A stretch of 64,000 nucleotides of DNA from an uncultured Alphaproteobacteria bacterium (GCA_900079695.1 LT599022.1:3785319-3849318); one strand, 5' to 3'. Shown: positions 15,587 through 24,354, numbered from the stretch's first letter. The notes: generated from the sequence alone by a model not told the origin. Program-made: numbers and translations.

Positions 15587-16897
15587 ATGTCGGGAATAGC
15601 GGCCGACGTCGGCCTCACCATGCTGATCGCGATTCCGCTGCTGCTCGTCATCGGCGTGCCGATCTCGGTGTCGATGGGCGTGGGCTCGGTGCTCGCGATG
15701 CTCGCGGTGTTCAATCTCGACCGCGTCGCCATCACCGCCGCGCAGCGCACCTTCACCGGCATCAACTCGTTTTCGCTGCTGGCGATTCCGTTCTTCGTGC
15801 TCGCCGGCGTGATCATGAACAACGGCGGCATCGCGCAACGCCTGATCAACTTCGCCAAGGCGCTGATCGGCTTCGTTCCCGGGTCCCTGGCGCAGGCCAA
15901 CATCTTCGCCAACATGCTGTTCGGCGCGATCTCGGGTTCGGGCGTCGCCGCCGCCGCCGCGATCGGCAGCGCGATCGGCCCGCAGGAGAAGGCGGAGGGC
16001 TACGATCCGCGTTTCTCGGCGGCCGCCAACACCGCGTCCGCGCCGTCGGGAATGCTGATTCCGCCCTCGAACATCTTCATCATCTATTCGCTCGCGAGCG
16101 GCGGCACCTCGGTGGCGGCGCTGTTCGTGGCGGGCTACGTCCCCGGCGTGCTCTGGGGGCTGTGCTGCATGCTGGTGGCGCTCTACTTCGCGCGCAAATA
16201 CAAATACCGCTCGGAGTTCACCCACGGCCTCGCCGCGAAGCTGCGCGTCGCCGTCGAGGCGATCCCGGCGCTGCTGCTGATCGTGATCATCGTCGGCGGC
16301 ATCATCTCGGGGGTGTTCACGCCCACCGAGGCGTCGTGCATCGCGGTGGTCTACGCCCTCGCGCTGTCGCTCGCCTACCGCAGCATCCGGATTTCGCAGA
16401 TCCCCGGCTTCCTGCTCGACGCCTCGAAGACCACCGGCATGATCATCTTCATGATCGGCGTGTCCTCGATCATGGCGTGGATCATGGCTTATGCGAAAAT
16501 TCCCGGCTACATCGCCGAGACGCTGCTGTCGGTCACCGACAGTCCGGTCGCGATCCTGCTGATGATGAACGTGATCATGCTGCTGCTCGGCTGCGTGATG
16601 GACCCGACCCCGGCGGTGCTGATCTTCGCACCGATCTTCCTGCCGGTGGCGCTGTCGCTCGGCATCGACATCGTCCACTTCGGCGTGATCATGGTCTTCA
16701 ACCTCTCGATCGGCACGATCACGCCGCCGGTCGGGCCGATCCTGTTCACCGGCTGCAAGATCGCCGGGCTCAGGATCGAGGACGTGTTCAAGCCGCTGCT
16801 GCCGTATTTCGTGGCGCTGGTGGCGGTGCTGATGGCGGTGACCTATTTGCCCGCGCTCTCGCTCTGGCTGCCGAAGGCCGCCGGGCTGATGAACTGA
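15587..16897 (+). CDS. TRAP transporter large membrane subunit (DctM), system 1
   Basis: A 436-residue, roughly 11-12-span protein of the DctM family. The start is ATG 15587, preceded by GGGAGGG. Hallmarks are the repeated inverted half motifs: FFVLAGVIMNNGGIAQRL, the SGSGVAAAAAIGS segment, SGMLIPPSNIFIIYS (binding-loop PPS) and SIGTITPPVGPILF in the second half. It is the ion-coupled transport channel. The gene ends at a bidirectional terminator shared with the convergent kduI-kdgK operon. Confidence 0.92.
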   Translation: MSGIAADVGLTMLIAIPLLLVIGVPISVSMGVGSVLAMLAVFNLDRVAITAAQRTFTGINSFSLLAIPFFVLAGVIMNNGGIAQRLINFAKALIGFVPGSLAQANIFANMLFGAISGSGVAAAAAIGSAIGPQEKAEGYDPRFSAAANTASAPSGMLIPPSNIFIIYSLASGGTSVAALFVAGYVPGVLWGLCCMLVALYFARKYKYRSEFTHGLAAKLRVAVEAIPALLLIVIIVGGIISGVFTPTEASCIAVVYALALSLAYRSIRISQIPGFLLDASKTTGMIIFMIGVSSIMAWIMAYAKIPGYIAETLLSVTDSPVAILLMMNVIMLLLGCVMDPTPAVLIFAPIFLPVALSLGIDIVHFGVIMVFNLSIGTITPPVGPILFTGCKIAGLRIEDVFKPLLPYFVALVAVLMAVTYLPALSLWLPKAAGLMN

Positions 16898-16918
16898 GCG
16901 GTGCCGCCGCAAACGAAA

Positions 16919-16946
16919 GGGGAGGGCCGCGGCCCTCCCCGTTTTT
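16919..16946. terminator. Bidirectional intrinsic terminator
   Basis: A 10-bp perfect stem, GGGGAGGGCC/GGCCCTCCCC, with a 2-nt GC loop and GTTTTT on the plus side. The AAA before the stem gives T residues on the minus strand. It separates dctM from convergent kduI. Confidence 0.85.
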
Positions 16947-16969
16947 CATGCCGGAAGACTGAGCGTCGG

Positions 16970-17803
16970 TCAGCGCAGGTCCGGCATTGCGACGTGGTCC
17001 ATGTCGTCGAAGGTCTGGTTTTCGCCCGCCATCCCCCAGATGAAGGTGTAGTTGTGGGTGCCGACGCCGGAGTGGATCGACCACGACGGCGAAATCACCG
17101 CCTCTTCGTTGGACATGAAGATGTGGCGGGTTTCGCTCGGTTCGCCCATGAAGTGGACGACGCGGGCGGTCTCCGGCAGGTCGAAGTAGAAGTAGACCTC
17201 CATGCGCCGCTCGTGGGTGTGGCACGGCATCGAGTTCCACATGTTGCCGGGCTCGAGCGCGGTCATTCCCATCACGAGCTGGCAGCTCTTCACCGTGGCC
17301 GGCTGGATGTACTTGTAGATGCTGCGCTTGTTCGAGTTCTCCTGATCGCCGAGGCGCACCGGCTCGATATCCTTGCGGAGGATCTTGACGCTCGGATAGG
17401 TGTGGTGCGCGGGCGAGGAGACGAGATAGAACTTCGCCGGGGTCTTGGCGTCCTTGCTGGCGAAGACCACCGACTTCGTGCCCATGCCGACGTAGAAGCC
17501 GTCGGTCTTTTCGAGTTCGTGGCTTTCGCCGTCGACGGTGAGCACGCCCGGGCCGCCGACGTTGATCAACCCGAGTTCGCGGCGTTCGAGGAACGAATCG
17601 ACGCCGAAGTCGTTCGGGGCGACCAGCGCGAGCGGCTCCCCGGCCGGGCACGCGCCGCCCGCGACGACGCGGTCGACGTGGCTGTAGGTGAGGTTGACCT
17701 GTCCCGGCACGAAGATGTTCTGGATCAGGAACTCCTTGCGCAGGCGGTCGGTGGTGTAGTGCTTGGCGTCCTCCGGGTGGGAGGGATGACGGATGTCGAG
17801 CAT
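16970..17803 (-). CDS. kduI: 5-dehydro-4-deoxy-D-glucuronate isomerase
   Basis: A 277-residue cupin, matching the usual 278 of KduI. It isomerises 5-keto-4-deoxyuronate to 3-deoxy-D-glycero-2,5-hexodiulosonate, the step after release of unsaturated uronate from pectin or glycosaminoglycans. Metal ligands are in MPCHTHERR (about residues 193-200), with a further His in the HSGVGTHNYTF region near residue 245. The ATG at 17803 has AAAGGAG 8-14 nt upstream. It is the second gene of an operon, 32 nt after kdgK. KduD- and KDPG-aldolase-like genes in the same island complete the route. Confidence 0.93.
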   Translation of the reverse strand: MLDIRHPSHPEDAKHYTTDRLRKEFLIQNIFVPGQVNLTYSHVDRVVAGGACPAGEPLALVAPNDFGVDSFLERRELGLINVGGPGVLTVDGESHELEKTDGFYVGMGTKSVVFASKDAKTPAKFYLVSSPAHHTYPSVKILRKDIEPVRLGDQENSNKRSIYKYIQPATVKSCQLVMGMTALEPGNMWNSMPCHTHERRMEVYFYFDLPETARVVHFMGEPSETRHIFMSNEEAVISPSWSIHSGVGTHNYTFIWGMAGENQTFDDMDHVAMPDLR

Positions 17804-17835
17804 GTGCGAAATCTCCTTTCGCGAAGATATGGAGC

Positions 17836-18798
17836 TCAGACCTTCGCGCTCAAAGCTTCGGCGGCGCTGAACACCTTCGGCGTCGCGTCCTTGGGGATGA
17901 TCGCGCCGCGATGACGGACCACCGCCGCGGCGGTGGTGTGGGCGCGCTTCGCCGCCTCTTCCGGCGCGAGGCCGAGGGTGCGGCCGAGGATGTAGGCGGC
18001 CGAGAACGAGTCGCCCGCGGCGGTGGTGTCGACCACCTGCGCGACGGTTTCGGCGGGCACCGTCGAGACCTTGCCGCCGACGATCAGGGTGCAGGGCTTG
18101 GCGCCGTCCTTGATCACCGCCTCGACATTGGGGAAGCGGCGGAAGTAGTCGGCCGCGTGGGCGACGTCGGTGCCGACGACGTCGAGCTCCTCGACGGTCA
18201 CCAGAACCGAGGCGGAGAACCCGAACAGCTTCTCGTACAGCGCCTTGGCGACGTCCTTGCTTTCCCACAGCAGCGGGCGGTAGTTGCAGTCGAAGTGGAT
18301 CGCCGTGCCCCCCGCCGCGAGTTCGGCGAGGCGGGCGAACAGGCGCTCGCGGCTCGCGGGCTTGAGCACCGCGATGCTGATGCCCGAGAGGTAGATCGCG
18401 GAGAACCGCCCGAGGGACTGGAGGAGCGCGTCGGAGCCGTCGCACTCGAAGCACTCGCGCACCGCCGCGTCGCTGCGCCAGTAGAAGAAGTGGCGTTCGC
18501 CCGAGGGTTCGAGCTTGATGATGTAAAGGCCGGGGCGCTTGCCCGGGCGACGCAGGACGAGGTCGTCGGACACGCCCTGGTCGCGCCAGAATTTCGCCAT
18601 CGCGTCGCTGTAGGGGTCGTCGCCGATGGCGCTGACGTAGCTGACGAACGGCCCGAGATCCTCGCCCAGTCGCGCCATGTAGGCGGCGGTGTTGAAGGTG
18701 TCGCCGCCGAATTTCATGGTGATCGCGCCATCGGCCTGCTCCTGCAGTTCGATCATGCATTCGCCGATCATGGCGATGGTGAAGGGCTTCCGCTGCAC
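17836..18798 (-). CDS. kdgK: 2-dehydro-3-deoxygluconokinase (PfkB family)
   Basis: A 320-residue sugar kinase. It phosphorylates 2-keto-3-deoxygluconate to KDPG with ATP. The GTG at 18798 is chosen as start: GGAGG lies 5 nt upstream, and the protein then begins KPFTIAMIGECMIELQ as in KdgK. Other PfkB signatures are GGDTFNTAAYMARLG (about residues 30-45) and DTTAAGDSFSAAYILG (about 248-263), with the catalytic Asp in AAGD. It leads the kdgK-kduI operon and is divergent from the dehydrogenase at 19092, with a palindromic site between them. Confidence 0.92.
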   Translation of the reverse strand: MQRKPFTIAMIGECMIELQEQADGAITMKFGGDTFNTAAYMARLGEDLGPFVSYVSAIGDDPYSDAMAKFWRDQGVSDDLVLRRPGKRPGLYIIKLEPSGERHFFYWRSDAAVRECFECDGSDALLQSLGRFSAIYLSGISIAVLKPASRERLFARLAELAAGGTAIHFDCNYRPLLWESKDVAKALYEKLFGFSASVLVTVEELDVVGTDVAHAADYFRRFPNVEAVIKDGAKPCTLIVGGKVSTVPAETVAQVVDTTAAGDSFSAAYILGRTLGLAPEEAAKRAHTTAAAVVRHRGAIIPKDATPKVFSAAEALSAKV

Positions 18799-18855
18799 TT
18801 GCGCCTCCGCTGCTGGTGATCCTCCGGCGCGGTGAGCCGAAGAATTCACAGTCGT

Positions 18856-18874
18856 TGTTTCAGAATGTGAGACA
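18856..18874. promoter_or_regulatory. Candidate operator between kdgK and the divergent dehydrogenase gene
   Basis: Interrupted palindrome TGTTTCA (18856-18862), 5-nt spacer, TGAGACA (18868-18874), one mismatch in seven. It resembles in layout the E. coli KdgR (IclR-family) box, which has TGAAACA arms, so control of kdgK by the IclR regulator at 26328 is plausible. It lies in an AT-rich part of the 293-nt divergent region. Confidence 0.45.
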
Positions 18875-19091
18875 ATGTATTCGTCAAACGATTGGGGCGG
18901 ATTCGTGTAGTTCACAAATACACCCAAGCCAGTATACGAGAGGCGAATCCTGCGGTCCAGTCTTCTCGCCTCTCGGAAGCCGGGCGACCAACGGGTTCTT
19001 CTCTCCGGAATCGAATTTCTGTGCGGGAACTCCTGGACCAATTCCTGCGCGACCGGCTAGTATCTCCGCCTCGGCAATCGGAGGTACAGTC

Positions 19092-20084
19092 ATGCGGCCA
19101 CGCGTCGTCGTCTACACGGAACTGCCGCCGGAGCAGCGCGCGCGGCTGGCGGAACGCTTCGATCTCACCTGCTTCGACGCCGTCGACGACGGCAACGCCG
19201 AGGCCTTCCTCGCCGCCCTCGGCGATGCCGACGGGATGATCGGCGTCAGCGAGCGGATCGACGCCGCGGTGCTCGCGCGGGCGCCGAAGCTGCGCGCCGC
19301 CGCGACGGTCTCGGTGGGATTCGACCGGTTCGATCTCGAAACCCTGCGCGCCCGGCGGATTCCCCTCTGCCACACCCCCGGGGTGCTCACCGATACCGTG
19401 GCCGATCTGGTGCTGGCGCTGATGCTGGCGGCGGCGCGTCGGGTGGTCGAGCTCAACGGTATGATGAAGGCGGGGCGGTGGACCGACAGCGTCGGTCCGG
19501 AGTGGTTCGGCGTCGACGTCCACCACCGGACCCTCGGCCTCGTCGGTATGGGGCGGATCGGCCAGGCGGTGGCGCGGCGGGCGCATCTCGGCTTCGGCAT
19601 GAACGTCGTCTATCACAACACCCGGCCGGTGCCCGAGGCCGACTCCGCGTTCGGCGCGCGCCGCCTGCCGCTCGACGCGGTGCTCGCGGCCGCCGATTTC
19701 GTGGTCGTGCTGTTGCCGCTGCGCCCCGGCAACGTCCGCATCATCGACGCTGCCAAATTCGCGCTGATGAAGCCCTCGGCGATCTTCGTCAACGCCGCCC
19801 GCGGCAAGGTGGTGGACGAGGCGGCGCTGATCGCGGCGCTGGAAAACCGCACGATCCGCGCCGCCGGGCTCGACGTCTTCGAGACCGAGCCGCTGCCGCC
19901 CGAGTCGCCTTTGCTCCGGCTGCCCAACGTCGTCGCCCTGCCGCACGTCGGTTCCGCCACCCGCGCCACCCGCGAGGCGATGGCGGCGTTGGCGGTGGAC
20001 GGGCTGATCGATGCTCTCGAAGGTCGTCGTCCGGCCTGTCTCGCCGACCCCAGCGTGTGGCCGGAAGACGAGTGTCTCAAATAA
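19092..20084 (+). CDS. D-2-hydroxyacid dehydrogenase, GhrB/2-ketogluconate-reductase-like
   Basis: A 330-residue enzyme, close to GhrB/TkrA in length and pattern, which reduce glyoxylate, hydroxypyruvate or 2-ketogluconate. Start ATG 19092 has GGAGG 7 nt upstream. NAD(P) motif LVGMGRIGQA (about residue 150), catalytic Arg in NAARGKVVDE, Glu in FETEPLP and His in LPHVGSAT. The GSAT form after His is typical of glyoxylate/2-ketogluconate reductases. It is divergent from kdgK-kduI and upstream of the zinc dehydrogenase gene. A role in keto-acid reduction within the island is likely; the exact substrate is not. Confidence 0.85.
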   Translation: MRPRVVVYTELPPEQRARLAERFDLTCFDAVDDGNAEAFLAALGDADGMIGVSERIDAAVLARAPKLRAAATVSVGFDRFDLETLRARRIPLCHTPGVLTDTVADLVLALMLAAARRVVELNGMMKAGRWTDSVGPEWFGVDVHHRTLGLVGMGRIGQAVARRAHLGFGMNVVYHNTRPVPEADSAFGARRLPLDAVLAAADFVVVLLPLRPGNVRIIDAAKFALMKPSAIFVNAARGKVVDEAALIAALENRTIRAAGLDVFETEPLPPESPLLRLPNVVALPHVGSATRATREAMAALAVDGLIDALEGRRPACLADPSVWPEDECLK

Positions 20085-20322
20085 TAGGTCATGTACAGTT
20101 CAAGGTTCTCGGAGGTATGGCAACTGTCCTGCCCCAGTTGCGATCAAATCAAGAAGTTGTTTGATTTTAGACCCGGCTCAACTTGACGCAGTCACGGCAC
20201 ACACCGTATCCTCTGCGATCATATCCCGCGCCGGGGCATCCCCCCGAATTCGTGTATGGTTATCCATTTCCGGTAGCGACGCCACATCGCTTCGATTGTG
20301 GCGGTATTGATGGAGAACGGTC
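20085..20322. promoter_or_regulatory. AT-rich intergenic region before the dehydrogenase-TRAP operon
   Basis: The 238 nt are more AT-rich than the flanks and contain no gene. They are the probable promoter region of the 20323-26125 operon. A shared ATTCGTGTA word occurs at 20248-20256, as in the kdgK/19092 region (18901). No strong terminator was seen after 20084. Confidence 0.4.
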
Positions 20323-21348
20323 GTGAAAGCACTCGTCTACGCCGCACCCGAGAAGGTCGAGATCCGGGACGTTCCGCCGCCCGCGCCGCGCGAGGGCGCG
20401 GTCAAGGTGCGGATGCGGTACTGCGGCATCTGCGGCTCGGACATCGGCATCTTCGCGGGCAAGCACCCGCGCGCCAAGGCGCCGTTGATCCTCGGGCACG
20501 AGTTCGTCGGCGTCGTCGACGAGATCGGCGCCGGCACCCGCGGCCGCTTCAAGAAGGGCGACCGGGTGGTGGCGTATCCGCTGCTCTCCTGCGGCGAATG
20601 CCTGCCGTGCCGCACCGGCACGCCGCACGTGTGCAAGTCCCTGCGCCTGATCGGCATCGACGTCGACGGCGGCATCGCCGAGCACGCATGGATCGACGAA
20701 GACGTGCTGTTCAAGGTGCCGGAGGGGCTCACCGACCGGGTCGCCGCGCTGATCGAACCGCTCGCGGTGATCGTGCGGTCGATGCATCAGGCCCGCTTCA
20801 AGCTCCTCGATTCCGTGGTGATCACCGGCGCCGGGCCGATCGGCGTGCTCACCGCCCTGGTGGCGAAGCACTCGGGCGCGTCGCGGGTGGTGATCTCCGA
20901 CATCGACGAGGCGCGCCTCGGCCTTTGCCGCGAGCTCGGCTTCGAGGCGGTGAACGTCAGGCAGGAGGCGGTGGTCGACTACGTCGCCCGCACCACCGGC
21001 GGCGACGGCATGGACGTGGTGTTCGAGTGCTCGGGTGCGGAAAGCGCCGCCCTCGACATGACCCGGCTCTGCCGCATCGGCGGGATGATCTGCATGACCG
21101 GCGTCCACAAGGCGCCGCATGCCGTCGATCTCCGCGAGCTCAACTTCAAGGAGCAGACGATCGTCGGCACCCGCGTCTACACCAAGCGCGAGTTCGAGAT
21201 GGCGGTGGGCTACGCCGCCCAGCTCTCGGCCGAGCTCGAGAAGGTGGTCACCCAGGTGGTGCCGCTCTCGAACTCCGAGGGCATCTTCGCGATGATCGCC
21301 GATCCGGCGGTCAACACCGTCAAGGTCCTGGTGGACTGCGAGAATTAA
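20323..21348 (+). CDS. Zinc-dependent MDR alcohol/polyol dehydrogenase (L-idonate/sorbitol dehydrogenase type)
   Basis: A 341-residue medium-chain dehydrogenase beginning at GTG 20323 with GGAG about 8 nt upstream. Catalytic zinc site: Cys in YCGICGSD (about residue 38) and GHEFVGVVDEIG (about 60-71), with Glu in IEPLAV. The structural zinc lobe is intact (CGECLPCRTGTPHVC). NAD binding: ITGAGPIGVL. This subgroup oxidises sugar alcohols or aldonates such as idonate, gulonate or threonine-like substrates. It heads a run ADH - SDR - hydroxyacid dehydrogenase - TRAP system 2 and probably oxidises the imported substrate. Confidence 0.85.
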   Translation: MKALVYAAPEKVEIRDVPPPAPREGAVKVRMRYCGICGSDIGIFAGKHPRAKAPLILGHEFVGVVDEIGAGTRGRFKKGDRVVAYPLLSCGECLPCRTGTPHVCKSLRLIGIDVDGGIAEHAWIDEDVLFKVPEGLTDRVAALIEPLAVIVRSMHQARFKLLDSVVITGAGPIGVLTALVAKHSGASRVVISDIDEARLGLCRELGFEAVNVRQEAVVDYVARTTGGDGMDVVFECSGAESAALDMTRLCRIGGMICMTGVHKAPHAVDLRELNFKEQTIVGTRVYTKREFEMAVGYAAQLSAELEKVVTQVVPLSNSEGIFAMIADPAVNTVKVLVDCEN

Positions 21349-21359
21349 GGGGGAAGACC

Positions 21360-22103
21360 GTGACTCTGTTCGATTTGACCGGCAAGACCGCGATCGTTAC
21401 CGGCGGCACCCGCGGCCTCGGCCGCGGCATGGCCGAGGCGTTGGTGGAAGCGGGGGCGAAGGTGGTGATCTTCGGCACCTCGGAAAAGGTTCACGACGCC
21501 GCGAAGGAGATCGGCGCCACCGGCGTGATGGTCGACCTCGGCGACGCCAAGGCGCGCGAGGCGGGCTTCGCGACCGCCCTCGGGCTCCTCGGCGGCAGGC
21601 TCGACGTGCTCGTCAACGCCGCGGGCATCCAGCGCCGCCACAAGTGCGAGGACTTCCCGCTCGACGACTGGGCCGAGGTGATCGAGGTCAATCTCACCGC
21701 GGTGTTCGCCCTCTGCCAACTCGCCGGCCGGGTGATGCTGGCGCAGGGCAAGGGCAAGATCGTCAACATCGCCTCGCTGCTGTCGTTCTTCGGCGGCTTC
21801 ACCGTGCCCGCCTACGCGGCCTCGAAGGGCGGCGTGATGCAGCTCACCAAGGCGCTGTCCAACGAGTGGGCGGGCCGCGGCGTGAACGTCAACGCGATCG
21901 CCCCCGGCTACATGGCCACCGACATGAACACCGCGCTGCTCGCCGACGCCGGGCGCAACGCCGAGATCACCGCCCGCATTCCGGCGCATCGCTGGGGCAC
22001 CGGCGACGACATGAAGGGGCCGCTGCTGTTCCTCGCCTCCGCCGCGTCCGACTACGTCGACGGCGCGATCATTCCCGTCGACGGCGGCTACCTCGGCCGA
22101 TAA
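21360..22103 (+). CDS. kduD: SDR oxidoreductase, 2-deoxy-D-gluconate 3-dehydrogenase/KduD-like
   Basis: A 247-residue classical SDR that starts at GTG 21360 behind AAGGGGGAAG. The N-terminal TGGTRGLGRGMA (about residues 13-24) is the cofactor motif, NAAG is present (about 85), and the catalytic residues are Ser in NIASLLS and YxxxK in YAASKGG. FDLTGKTAIVTGG and the C-terminal VDGGYLGR are typical of KduD, which reduces 3-deoxy-hexodiulosonate to 2-keto-3-deoxygluconate. The presence of kduI and kdgK nearby supports this. A gluconate-5-dehydrogenase-like function is the main alternative. Confidence 0.8.
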   Translation: MTLFDLTGKTAIVTGGTRGLGRGMAEALVEAGAKVVIFGTSEKVHDAAKEIGATGVMVDLGDAKAREAGFATALGLLGGRLDVLVNAAGIQRRHKCEDFPLDDWAEVIEVNLTAVFALCQLAGRVMLAQGKGKIVNIASLLSFFGGFTVPAYAASKGGVMQLTKALSNEWAGRGVNVNAIAPGYMATDMNTALLADAGRNAEITARIPAHRWGTGDDMKGPLLFLASAASDYVDGAIIPVDGGYLGR

Positions 22104-22121
22104 CCAAAGGAATCCCTGAGA

Positions 22122-23084
22122 ATGAAGATCGTCGTTTCCGACTGCGACCACGCCAAGATGGACGTCGAGACCGCGGTGTTCGACAAGGCCGGCCTGTCGT
22201 TCGCCCATCTCGCCTGCAAGACCGAGGACGACCTGATCGCCCAGTGCAAGGGCGTCGGCATCGTCCTCAACCAGTATGCGCCGTTCACCCGCAAGGTGAT
22301 CGCCGCCCTCGCGCCCGACCTCAAGCAGATCGTCCGCTACGGCGTCGGCGTCAACAACGTCGACCTCGCCGCCGCCACCGAGTTCGGCGTGCAGGTCTGC
22401 AACGTGCCCGACTACTCGATGAGCGAGGTCTCCGACCAGGCGCTCGCGATGATGATGGCGCTCACCCGCAAGGTGGTGCAGATGAACGCGCTCACCAAGG
22501 CGGGCAACTGGGACTACGCCAAGTCGATCCCGGTGTTCCGCCTCGCGGGCGCGACCGTCGGCGTGATCGGCCTCGGCCGCATCGGCCGGATGTTCTGCGC
22601 CAAGGTGCGCGCGCTCGGCTGCCACGTGATCGGCTTCGACGCCTACTACAAGCCGAACGCCAAGGACGGTTCCGACTACATCGAGGCGGTGAGCCTCGAC
22701 GAGCTCTATCGCCGCGCCGACGTGATCTCGGTCAACTGCCCGCTCACCGACGAAACCCGCCACATGGTGGGCGACGCGGCGTTCGCGCTGATGAAGCCGA
22801 CCGCCTACGTCGTCAACGTGTCGCGCGGCGGCATCGTCGACGAGGCGGCGCTCGCCCGCGCCCTCGCGGCGAACAAGATCGCCGGCGCGGCGCTCGACGT
22901 CACCGAGGCCGAGCCGCTGGCGGCGGACTCGCCGTTGCGCAAGTTCGACAACTGCCTGATCACGCCGCATATGGCGTGGTACTCGGAGGAAGCCGGTCTC
23001 GAGCTCAAGCGCAAGGTCGCCGAGGAGGCGGTGCGCATGGCCAAGGGCGAACCGGTGCATTACCCGGTCAACAAGCTCGCCTGA
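22122..23084 (+). CDS. D-2-hydroxyacid dehydrogenase (C-terminal-binding-protein-like type)
   Basis: A 320-residue enzyme with Rossmann motif VIGLGRIGRM (about residue 148) and catalytic Arg in NVSRGGIVDE, Glu in TEAEPLA and His in TPHMAWYS. The GVGVNNVD and SEVSDQALAMMMAL segments place it among the CtBP-like/phosphoglycerate-dehydrogenase-like branch. It sits 18 nt after the KduD-like gene and before a TRAP binding protein, so it probably acts on a keto or hydroxy acid made from the transported substrate. Confidence 0.85.
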   Translation: MKIVVSDCDHAKMDVETAVFDKAGLSFAHLACKTEDDLIAQCKGVGIVLNQYAPFTRKVIAALAPDLKQIVRYGVGVNNVDLAAATEFGVQVCNVPDYSMSEVSDQALAMMMALTRKVVQMNALTKAGNWDYAKSIPVFRLAGATVGVIGLGRIGRMFCAKVRALGCHVIGFDAYYKPNAKDGSDYIEAVSLDELYRRADVISVNCPLTDETRHMVGDAAFALMKPTAYVVNVSRGGIVDEAALARALAANKIAGAALDVTEAEPLAADSPLRKFDNCLITPHMAWYSEEAGLELKRKVAEEAVRMAKGEPVHYPVNKLA

Positions 23085-23093
23085 CGCACGGTA

Positions 23094-23119
23094 GGGAGGG
23101 CCGCGGGATCGGCCTTCCC
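23094..23119 (+). other. Intercistronic stem-loop before dctP of system 2
   Basis: A 10-bp stem GGGAGGGCCG/CGGCCTTCCC with one G-U pair and a CGGGAT loop. No T-run follows, so it may be an mRNA-processing or stability element rather than a full terminator. Confidence 0.5.
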
Positions 23120-23241
23120 TTCCCAACAAAACCAATAAGAAAAGACGCGCGGCGGGCGCGGTTCTCCGCCAAGGGGGGCGTGTCCCGCCTCGTTCTTTCC
23201 AACCGAAAAATTCGACGGAACATCACTTTAGGAGATCTGAG

Positions 23242-24231
23242 ATGAAGTGGATGCACACCGCCGCGCTCGCGGGCGCGCTGGCTCTCGCGACGAGCGGCGC
23301 CGCCTTCGCCGCGGAAAAGACCGTGACCCTCAAGTTCGCCAACGTCACCTCGCAGTCGGCCAAGGACGCCGGCAAGGTGTTCAAGGACATCGCCGAGAAG
23401 GAATCCGGCGGCACCCTGGTGATCAACCTCTTCCCCGACAACCAGCTCGGCGACGACCGCGTCGTCATCGAGACCACGGTGTTCGGCGATATCGACATCG
23501 CGGCGAGCTCCACCAGCCCGCTCGCGACGATGTTTCCGGATCTCTACGTCTTCGACACGCCGTTCCTGTTCCTCGATTCGCAGCAGGCCTACACCGCCCT
23601 CGACGGCAAGGCCGGGCAGGCGATCCTGAAGGGGATGGAGAAGAAGGGCCTCAAGGGTCTGACCTATTGGGAGAACGGCTTCCGCAACTTCACCGACAAC
23701 AAGGTCGCGGCGAAGCGCCCCGAGGACGTGAAGGGGATGAAAATCCGCACCATGGAGAACGAGGTGCACCTCGCCGCCTGGACCGCGTTCGGCGCCAACC
23801 CGACGCCGATGGCGTTCACCGAGCTGTTCACCGCGCTGCAGCAGGGCACCGTCGACGGCCAGGAGAACCCGCTCGGCATCATCGACGGCAACAAGTTCCA
23901 GGAAGTGCAGAAGTACGTGTCGCTCACCCAGCACGTCTACACCCCCTACATCGTCGTGATGAACCTCGAGAAGTTCAACAAGCTCTCCGACAAGCAGAAG
24001 GCCGCGATCGAGAAGGCGACCAAGGAGTCGACCGACTTCCAGCGCAAGCAGTCGCAGAAGTACGAGGCGCAGATCCTCGACAAGCTGCGCAAGGGCGGCA
24101 CCGTCGTCACCGAGCTTTCGGCCGAGGACAAGGCGGCATGGCAGAAGCGCGTCGCCGACGCCAAGGTGTTCGACCGCGTGAAGTCGAAGATGCAGAACCC
24201 CCAGTACCTCGATCAGATGCTCGCGCACTGA
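23242..24231 (+). CDS. TRAP transporter solute-binding protein (DctP family), system 2
   Basis: A 329-residue periplasmic binding protein with a signal peptide ending AAFAAEK (about residue 24). Typical DctP features are NLFPDNQLGDDRVVIETT, MKIRTMENEVHLAAW with the conserved carboxylate-binding Arg (about residue 170) and ALQQGTVDGQENPLG. A good AGGAG precedes the ATG. It differs clearly from the system 1 binding protein, so the two TRAP systems probably have different ligands. The ENG-FRNFTDNK segment is seen in uronate-type binders, which fits the island but is not decisive. Confidence 0.9.
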   Translation: MKWMHTAALAGALALATSGAAFAAEKTVTLKFANVTSQSAKDAGKVFKDIAEKESGGTLVINLFPDNQLGDDRVVIETTVFGDIDIAASSTSPLATMFPDLYVFDTPFLFLDSQQAYTALDGKAGQAILKGMEKKGLKGLTYWENGFRNFTDNKVAAKRPEDVKGMKIRTMENEVHLAAWTAFGANPTPMAFTELFTALQQGTVDGQENPLGIIDGNKFQEVQKYVSLTQHVYTPYIVVMNLEKFNKLSDKQKAAIEKATKESTDFQRKQSQKYEAQILDKLRKGGTVVTELSAEDKAAWQKRVADAKVFDRVKSKMQNPQYLDQMLAH

Positions 24232-24275
24232 TCCCGGCCTCCGGCCGGAGCGGCGACGTTCCACCTTCGTCCGAA

Positions 24276-24303
24276 GCCGCCGCGCGGGGAACCGCGCGGC
24301 GGC
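24276..24303 (+). other. Strong intercistronic stem-loop after dctP of system 2
   Basis: Perfect 12-bp stem GCCGCCGCGCGG/CCGCGCGGCGGC with a stable GGAA tetraloop. It lies between the binding-protein and dctQ genes and probably sets the expression ratio or protects the upstream mRNA. Confidence 0.65.
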
Positions 24304-24354
24304 GCGCCATCCGTTCCGGTGCGCGGGGCCATTCGACTCCTGGGGGATGCGACC

